From: a bacterium
GTDB lineage: Bacteria > UBP14 > UBA6098
Direction of reading: 5' to 3'
Length of the DNA stretch: 6,453 nucleotides
NCBI GenBank assembly: GCA_030642425.1
Contig: DAOWNU010000116.1
Coordinates: 1-6,453 of the forward strand
In this document: one piece after another, positions 1-4,954 of the stretch
How the letters are laid out: every line of letters starts with the position of its first letter
How positions within the stretch are numbered: position 1 is the stretch's first letter
Notes under the pieces: generated by a model
Database searches by the model: none
What the model was told of the DNA's origin: nothing
What the model saw: the letters and a program-made list of their open reading frames with translations, nothing else
Translations under genes and position numbers: made by a program

Positions 1-3000
1 CCGAGAATTCTGCCATTTGGCGACGGCGGCGGCATGAGCCTGTCGAAACGCAGATCGACCCCATTTTCTGCATCGGGATCGATACCGAGCACAAGCTGTG
101 TGGTCGCGGAACCTGAATTTAAGTTAATATCTATCGTTATGTCCGGGGAAGCCAATCCCGGTTCCTTGCGACTGCCGGCATCCGCGGCATCGGCATAAAG
201 GACGGCATCCTCGAGGCCATAGAGCCAGTAAGCATTCCCCGGTTCGATCCATTCAGTGGCGAGATAACCGCCGTCGGAGAAAGAATATACAGGCCCGCTC
301 CAGATAGAACTATCGGGTAGAGTAATGAGATCGGAAACGTGAACATGACCCGCCGCCGGGCCGCCGATAAGATTCCATCCGGGATGTATCTCCGTCCGGA
401 TCCACTCGTTATATACACCGTGGAAACTCGAAGTAACCCCCCGATTTGCGAGGATGAAATATCCACCGCCCTCGACCACTTTTCCTGGATTGTAATATCC
501 ACCTTCGGCCTCGTCGTAAGTCCAGATATTCATCGAGGGAACGCCGAAAACATCGGATGGGTTTCCCGAAATAGGATAGGCCTTTGGCGTAACCATATTC
601 CAGCCGCGCCCATAATTCCCCTGGAAAAAGATACCGAAACCACCGCCCGGGAGCATCAGGTATTCGCCTGCGGGGAGATCCATAGTTGTAACAGAAGCCA
701 TATCGACGTCGTTCAGGACGAAACTTCCCTCCTCGAGGTCCGGTGGGTGAGGCCATGTCAGCGTGGCCGGAGCGGTCAGAATAAGGCGAACCGGTCTGTC
801 GCCAACCTGCGAAGCGCTGTAATTCGCCGAGAGCCCAACACCAGTCGGACCGTCGGGATCGTCCAGCGCCCAATATGCCTCGGGACCGGTCCCGAAAGGC
901 ACGAATGGAACATCGAACGCTGGATCGAAACGGTCGGTAGCGGTAGTGTCCATTCCTATTATAAGGTCGGTTCCTTCGCCGCCGCCGAAATCAAAATGGA
1001 CATCGAGGTCTCTTCCGCCGCGGGCGGGTGGCCAAACATCGTCGCAGTAGCTAATCTGAATGGAATCCCGGAACCAGACGCCCGAATATGGTCCGCCAAG
1101 GGCGGTCGAGCCGGGATCTGCCCAGGTTCCGTGATATGTCTCAATCTCTGTGTACCAATATATGTCATCGAATCCAACACCAAAGAAGTCGAGCCAATAC
1201 CAGCCTTCCGCCCAGGGTAGAGGAAGTGGTCTTACATATTCGGCATAACCGGAAATCGGCGAATAAACAATATTGATAGTATCTGTATCTGCAGGTCTGG
1301 AAACGATCACCCTACAATTAATGGTGTCCAAACCATCGGTCGGGAAGAACTCCCATGATTTCCAGTTCATAAACCGGATACCGGTCATAGTTCCGTTGAT
1401 TTTGTTGGAGAAAAGAACCGAATTAGTGATAAGGCTATCGGTGCAGTCCTTCGGATAGGTCTCCCAGCTCTTTATTCCTGCGAGATAATCGGCAATAATG
1501 AGGTTTTTGCCATATTTGGCCATTCCGGCGGGGAGTTCGAGTCCCGCGGGGATCGCGGTTCCGCCGAGGGTTATCGTGGGCGCTCCAAGATTTATCGGGT
1601 CGGAAACATCGACGACCACAAGCGGATTTGGCTCATCGCGACCGACGAGCAAATACTTATCGAAGCGTGCAATAGACTGCACAACGCCTATCTGCGATTC
1701 TGGAATGTCGTCAGCATAGACCATCCCTGTTGCCCCACCGACATCGCCAATATCGACCGTTACAATACCGCCGTCGTGGTAATTAAGATACGCATAGTCG
1801 TTTTCTGTGATTACTCCCCAGCAGGAGCCTGTGGTATGGGTGAAAATATCCTGTTGAACGAGGTTCAGGTTCAAAGCGACAAGGCCGATATCCGGGCAGG
1901 CCGCATAGACGAAATCGCCGTTGACTTCGACTTCATAAACGTTGCTCGAGAACACTATGGATGCCACTGGCGCGCCGCCCGTAGGAAGGATCGGCATCTT
2001 ATAGATACCGGAGATTCCGGATCCAACTACCGAAACATAGGCAAATTTGCCATTGGCGGCGACATCGAGAACCACGCCACCGCCGAATCCCGTATTCTGA
2101 GTCCACAAAACAGCAGGGTCGGCAGGATCGGCAAGGCTGTAGCATCTGACTCCGCCACGGCCCAGCGCCTGAAGAAGAAGATTCCCGGTCGCGCAAAGTC
2201 CCATCGCCGCGGAGCCGACCGGACATCCAATTTCTCCCGAAATAGACATATCGGTAAGGTCGTATGTAATAAGGCCGTAGGTCTGTTCGGAAACGTAGGC
2301 GTAATTGCCGTGAACAACCATACTCACCGGCGTAGAATGCCCCGCGCCCGGTTCTGAGGTCCACCCCGCCGCGGTTTGAAGATTATCGCCCTGGGAAAGG
2401 AATAGGACACTACCTCCGGCGCCATTGGCGACAGCGACCTCGTGACCTATTGCGCAGACGCTTGTTGCGACATCGTCTACTGCATTGGCGTAGATACCGA
2501 CCGGCCGCAAATTTTCGAGATCGGTTCCAACATAGACCATCGTGCCAGCCGAACCGCACGCAGCATAGACTTTGCCGGATTGCTCGCAGGCGGACTTGCA
2601 GTTCCCGGCCGTTCCAAGGCGGTTTATCACGGAAGGGGATGCGGGATTGGTGATGTCCACGATAAAAATGCTGTCGCCAGCCGCGACAATTGCATTTGTG
2701 CCGCTAACCGAAACCCCGCGACAATCCGGCAGCATGATAGAGCCGGTGGGCTCCGGAGCGAGGCCCGTGTTAGCGTGTTTATATATTATCAGGCCGTCAC
2801 TTACGTCGGCGAGAAGAATATACGGCCCATAAATGGCGATATCCTGCGCATTTGTGGTGCCTACTGTGAACCAGGTGCTGCCGTCATAGCCGTCCTTTGC
2901 GATAAGCCCGTTAATGGTGGCCATATATAACCAGCCATTGGCGACGCCCACGGCGCGAAGATCGATTCCCACAAGGTCGTTGTTCACGATAGAGGCAGGC

Positions 3001-3419
3001 GAGCCAAGATTGCCGCAGTCGACTCGAGTGATACAGCCATTGTTGTCCACGATATAGGCGTAACGGCCGTCATTATCCACTCCCTGCTCGTTACGGGTGG
3101 TGTTCAGGAAGAACTTGAGACTGTGATCCTGCACATCTAATACAGATAATCCTCCCGAGGCGGCGGAGGCCACGAAAATATATTTGTTGTTAGCCGTGAT
3201 ATCCACGTTATTTGCGCCGCAGTCATGATAGCCGGACTCTGTCGCGGGAATCTTGCCTGGGGCGCCTATCTCGTCGTTCGTGTTCCAATCTGCAGTGGTT
3301 TTCTTTGTATCGCAGTAATCGAGATCTTCGAAAATCTCTTTGGGGCGATCAACAGCCCCGATTGCTACGCCGACAGTCAGGACGATTATCATCCCGAAAA
3401 CTAACGCCATTTTTTTCAT
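1..3419 (-). CDS. Large secreted LVIVP-like beta-propeller protein with paired GWNL modules, 3' end outside window
   Basis: The frame starts at ATG 3419 and stays open for 1139 complete codons to the left edge, so the C-terminus is missing. The start is supported by GAGAGG seven bases upstream and by a signal peptide (MKKMALVFGM, hydrophobic core, AIGA near residue 22). Residues about 72-655 hold some 14 repeats of 37-51 residues of the form 'V.V.g.yaYVa....Gl.v.D', for example VDVSDPINLG and VDITNPASPS, typical of LVIVP beta-propeller repeats. Residues 660-817 are unrecognised. Residues 818-935 form a module opening with IIGMDTTATDRFDPAFDVP. Two GWNL modules start at 939 and 1014, and a second copy of the 818-type module begins near 1093 (LVLGIDPDAENGVD). 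About 17 cysteines fit an exported, disulfide-bonded protein. It is the second gene of an operon with the 3431-4624 gene. By inference it is a surface or adhesion protein; no catalytic motif is seen. A C-terminal sorting domain may follow outside the window. Confidence 0.93.
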   Translation of the reverse strand, partial: MKKMALVFGMIIVLTVGVAIGAVDRPKEIFEDLDYCDTKKTTADWNTNDEIGAPGKIPATESGYHDCGANNVDITANNKYIFVASAASGGLSVLDVQDHSLKFFLNTTRNEQGVDNDGRYAYIVDNNGCITRVDCGNLGSPASIVNNDLVGIDLRAVGVANGWLYMATINGLIAKDGYDGSTWFTVGTTNAQDIAIYGPYILLADVSDGLIIYKHANTGLAPEPTGSIMLPDCRGVSVSGTNAIVAAGDSIFIVDITNPASPSVINRLGTAGNCKSACEQSGKVYAACGSAGTMVYVGTDLENLRPVGIYANAVDDVATSVCAIGHEVAVANGAGGSVLFLSQGDNLQTAAGWTSEPGAGHSTPVSMVVHGNYAYVSEQTYGLITYDLTDMSISGEIGCPVGSAAMGLCATGNLLLQALGRGGVRCYSLADPADPAVLWTQNTGFGGGVVLDVAANGKFAYVSVVGSGISGIYKMPILPTGGAPVASIVFSSNVYEVEVNGDFVYAACPDIGLVALNLNLVQQDIFTHTTGSCWGVITENDYAYLNYHDGGIVTVDIGDVGGATGMVYADDIPESQIGVVQSIARFDKYLLVGRDEPNPLVVVDVSDPINLGAPTITLGGTAIPAGLELPAGMAKYGKNLIIADYLAGIKSWETYPKDCTDSLITNSVLFSNKINGTMTGIRFMNWKSWEFFPTDGLDTINCRVIVSRPADTDTINIVYSPISGYAEYVRPLPLPWAEGWYWLDFFGVGFDDIYWYTEIETYHGTWADPGSTALGGPYSGVWFRDSIQISYCDDVWPPARGGRDLDVHFDFGGGEGTDLIIGMDTTATDRFDPAFDVPFVPFGTGPEAYWALDDPDGPTGVGLSANYSASQVGDRPVRLILTAPATLTWPHPPDLEEGSFVLNDVDMASVTTMDLPAGEYLMLPGGGFGIFFQGNYGRGWNMVTPKAYPISGNPSDVFGVPSMNIWTYDEAEGGYYNPGKVVEGGGYFILANRGVTSSFHGVYNEWIRTEIHPGWNLIGGPAAGHVHVSDLITLPDSSIWSGPVYSFSDGGYLATEWIEPGNAYWLYGLEDAVLYADAADAGSRKEPGLASPDITIDINLNSGSATTQLVLGIDPDAENGVDLRFDRLMPPPSPNGRIL

Positions 3420-3426
3420 AATATTA

Positions 3427-3432
3427 CCTCTC
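3427..3432 (-). promoter_or_regulatory. Ribosome binding site of the propeller gene, overlapping the upstream stop codon
   Basis: The minus strand reads GAGAGG, followed by a seven-base spacer (TAATATT) and ATG at 3419. The first bases of the site are part of the TGA stop (3433-3431) of the preceding gene. This fixes the start of the downstream gene and suggests translational coupling of the two genes. Confidence 0.8.
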
Positions 3433-4624
3433 AATGTTGTGTAATTATCAAATTGCCCGATGTTCCGCTCAATACCCAGAACCCTTCGGTTAGCAGAAGT
3501 GAATCCGCCGTGAAATAACATTCGTCAAAAGCATAGGGAATGCAAAGAATAATGCCCGGCGGCGTTGTAATAAAATCGGAGAAATACACCGTTTCGCCGG
3601 GGCCTCCGAGGAGATTCCAGCCGCGAAAAAGCTCCACATCCACAGTATCCAGAGAATCGCCCGCGAACGTGAAGGTTTCGTCGCATAACGCGAGCACGAA
3701 ATAGCCGGTTCCGACGTCGAGATTATCGACAATAGAAAAATCGCCGGCAATTGGATCGTAAAAATACACAAAATAGTCCATTCCGGGGAAAATATCCTCC
3801 TTGCGATTGCTGATCGGAATCGCGGGCAGGGATATCAGGTTCCAGCCAAGATAAAGTGAGATGTCGAAAAAATCGCCGCCGGGGATAATTGTAACCTCCG
3901 CAGAATCGCGTTGGCTGCCAATATCCGCGACAACAAATCCGCCGCCGGGAGAAATCCCTTCGAGATAACCGTCGCCGTCGATAACTCCGCCCGAGCCGTG
4001 GTATTCCCATGAGGCCGAATGACATTCGACAGAGTCGGAATCGTGATGAAGATATGCCCTGTAATGCCTCGTTTCCGAGACGCGGATCACATGCCCCTCC
4101 GGCAGGACGCTTATCGATTCGTAATATCCCGGCTTGATACTCAGCTTCCATCGCTGCACCCCCGGCGGGAATGTGCGTGTAAAATCGCTGTCGATATACA
4201 GGTTGATCGAATCGTTATCCGGGGATATTAGAAGCGGCAGATAATCTCCGGGAATGTTGTCCATATCGTTCCACCAGATAGTAAGCGTGCGGGTCGAGCC
4301 ATAGATGGTCAGTATTCGCAATTCCCATGTTTTTACAGAGTCCAGCGGAGAACGCAGATCGATCGCGTAGTCATTATTATTGGGCCAGGGCCAATAGTCC
4401 GGCTCCGAAGGGTCGGCGTGGGGGAAAAACAATACCGCATATTCCGAAGTCGGCGGAAAAAATTTCTGGGTATCGTAGATATCCCATTCGTCGATAGCGC
4501 CCTCTCGAACTCCGGCTCTGTTCCAATTGTCCGTGAAAACGGAATCGGCAGAGTATAGCCCAAAGCGAATAGACCAATTGCTCTCGGAGGCATAACCGAC
4601 CGCTGCAAAAAAGATGACGATCAA
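3431..4624 (-). CDS. Secreted protein with GATD-type module, Ig-like domain and two GWNL modules
   Basis: The coordinates use TTG at 4624 (397 residues). The true start is probably ATT 4648 or ATC 4654, because the in-frame codons upstream complete a signal peptide (KHYITSILIVIFFAAVGYA, cut before SES). No in-frame ATG exists. With TTG numbering, residues 20-170 form a module with the motif EGAIDEWDIYDTQKFFPP and a D-rich strand region. Residues 172-248 resemble a bacterial Ig-like (BIG2-type) domain (ASWEYHGSGGVIDGDGYLEG, ending VTIIPGG). Two GWNL modules follow, at 260 (GWNLISLP) and 335 (GWNLLGGP). The protein ends directly after the second one, at NLIITQH, with no sorting domain. It is first in an operon with the propeller gene and shares its modules. 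A strong promoter lies upstream. Exact function is unknown; export to the envelope is inferred from the signal peptide. Confidence 0.9.
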   Translation of the reverse strand: MIVIFFAAVGYASESNWSIRFGLYSADSVFTDNWNRAGVREGAIDEWDIYDTQKFFPPTSEYAVLFFPHADPSEPDYWPWPNNNDYAIDLRSPLDSVKTWELRILTIYGSTRTLTIWWNDMDNIPGDYLPLLISPDNDSINLYIDSDFTRTFPPGVQRWKLSIKPGYYESISVLPEGHVIRVSETRHYRAYLHHDSDSVECHSASWEYHGSGGVIDGDGYLEGISPGGGFVVADIGSQRDSAEVTIIPGGDFFDISLYLGWNLISLPAIPISNRKEDIFPGMDYFVYFYDPIAGDFSIVDNLDVGTGYFVLALCDETFTFAGDSLDTVDVELFRGWNLLGGPGETVYFSDFITTPPGIILCIPYAFDECYFTADSLLLTEGFWVLSGTSGNLIITQH

Positions 4625-4659
4625 TATTGATGTTATGTAATGCTTAATCTCGATCGCGG

Positions 4660-4663
4660 CTCC
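4660..4663 (-). promoter_or_regulatory. Candidate ribosome binding site for a non-AUG start
   Basis: GGAG is the only purine-rich Shine-Dalgarno-like sequence near the start of the 3431-4624 gene. It sits 5 bases before ATC 4654 and 11 bases before ATT 4648. Nothing similar precedes TTG 4624, which is why a start upstream of the TTG is favoured. AUU and AUC are rare but known bacterial start codons; an error in the sequence is also possible. Confidence 0.45.
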
Positions 4664-4714
4664 AATTTTAAAACTCGATGGCCTTTCGACATTTCGATCT
4701 AATCCATCCTATAT

Positions 4715-4743
4715 ATTATAGGAAAAGAAAAATTTTACGTCAA
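4715..4743 (-). promoter_or_regulatory. Sigma70-type promoter for the two-gene operon
   Basis: The minus strand has TTGACG (4743-4738) as -35 box and a perfect TATAAT (4720-4715) as -10 box, separated by exactly 17 bases of very AT-rich DNA. Transcription would begin near 4708, giving a leader of roughly 50-85 bases before the candidate starts of the next gene. The box placement directly upstream of the operon and in the right direction makes this convincing. No operator or riboswitch is recognisable in the leader. In Bacteroidetes proper the housekeeping promoter differs (TTTG/TAnnTTTG), so this box type may argue for another FCB lineage. Confidence 0.7.
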
Positions 4744-4761
4744 GGTAAATACGCTGTTTTT

Positions 4762-4872
4762 TTACTTTAAATATACGACCCGTTTTTTTATCGATTCGTC
4801 CTCGATTCTCGCTCGAACGAGATAAACACCCGAACCGATTGATTCGGAGGGCTGCCAGACGAAAACCATCAT
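4762..4872 (-). pseudogene. Orphan C-terminal sorting-domain tail (gene remnant)
   Basis: A 36-codon stretch ends with TAA at 4764-4762. It contains VFVWQPSESIGSGVYLVRAR and finishes KKRVVYLK. This matches the end of FlgD-like/T9SS type A sorting domains: a tryptophan strand, then SGVY, then a basic terminal strand. The ending of the neighbouring gene (ILWDG, GGVYIYLVI, KGTIYLAR) aligns in the same order. No full gene precedes it: the frame is open only back to TAG 4923-4921, and a REP-like palindrome lies within that open part. It has no plausible ribosome binding site. It is most likely the 3' remnant of a lost or disrupted surface-protein gene, in a different frame from the upstream gene. 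A functional micro-ORF is less likely. Confidence 0.65.
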
Positions 4873-4881
4873 CTTCACCCT

Positions 4882-4908
4882 CTGGATTCCGGCATTCACC
4901 GGAATGAC
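4882..4908. repeat. REP-like palindrome
   Basis: The core at 4886-4905 is ATTCCGG, a six-base loop (CATTCA) and CCGGAAT, a perfect 7-bp stem. The flanks CTGG and GAC match the widespread bacterial repeat type that reads GTCATTCC...GGAATCCAG. Its 20-bp ATTCC/GGAAT layout resembles the Neisseria dRS3 element. There is no T-tract, so it is not a canonical intrinsic terminator, though it could protect the 3' end of the upstream mRNA. Only one copy is in the window, so its genome-wide repetition is inferred. Confidence 0.6.
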
Positions 4909-4921
4909 AATCGCGCGTTCC

Positions 4922-4949
4922 TATTACCCATTACCTTTTACCTATTACC
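4922..4949. repeat. Heptanucleotide tandem repeat, four units
   Basis: Four adjacent 7-base units read TATTACC, CATTACC, TTTTACC and TATTACC on the plus strand (GGTAAtA/G on the minus strand). The array lies five bases after the stop of the 4955-6453 gene. Because each unit carries TAA and seven is not a multiple of three, the array gives stops in different frames. It resembles the short tandemly repeated heptamers known from intergenic DNA of cyanobacteria and other bacteria. Copy number may vary between strains. Confidence 0.7.
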
Positions 4950-4954
4950 TTACT

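Noticed and set aside
437..442. Possible frameshift at a run of six C in the propeller gene
   Set aside because: On first reading the frame seemed to shift. A careful count of six bases keeps the frame open and continues into the second GWNL module in the same frame, so the gene is intact here.
409..873. Minus-strand Arg/Gly-rich open frame of 154 codons
   Set aside because: It is an out-of-frame reading of the propeller gene; the correct frame there encodes the GATD-type and GWNL modules.
339..1220. Plus-strand open frame of 293 codons
   Set aside because: It is antisense to the propeller gene, whose own frame is uninterrupted over the region and shows recognisable modules (GATD-type, GWNL). 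The plus-strand translation has no signal, motif or ribosome binding site.
1776..2930. Plus-strand open frames at 1776-2357 and 2442-2930
   Set aside because: Both lie opposite the LVIVP-like repeat array and read as low-quality protein with scattered Cys/Arg. The regular repeats on the minus strand explain the sequence.
4633..4692. 19-codon leader ORF (MSKGHRVLKL...) between promoter and first operon gene
   Set aside because: It has no good ribosome binding site after the predicted transcript start, no run of regulatory codons and no terminator-antiterminator structure. It is probably a chance ORF.
4886..4905. Intrinsic terminator for the multi-Ig gene
   Set aside because: The hairpin has a 7-bp stem but no following T-tract in either direction; a REP-like repeat explains it better.
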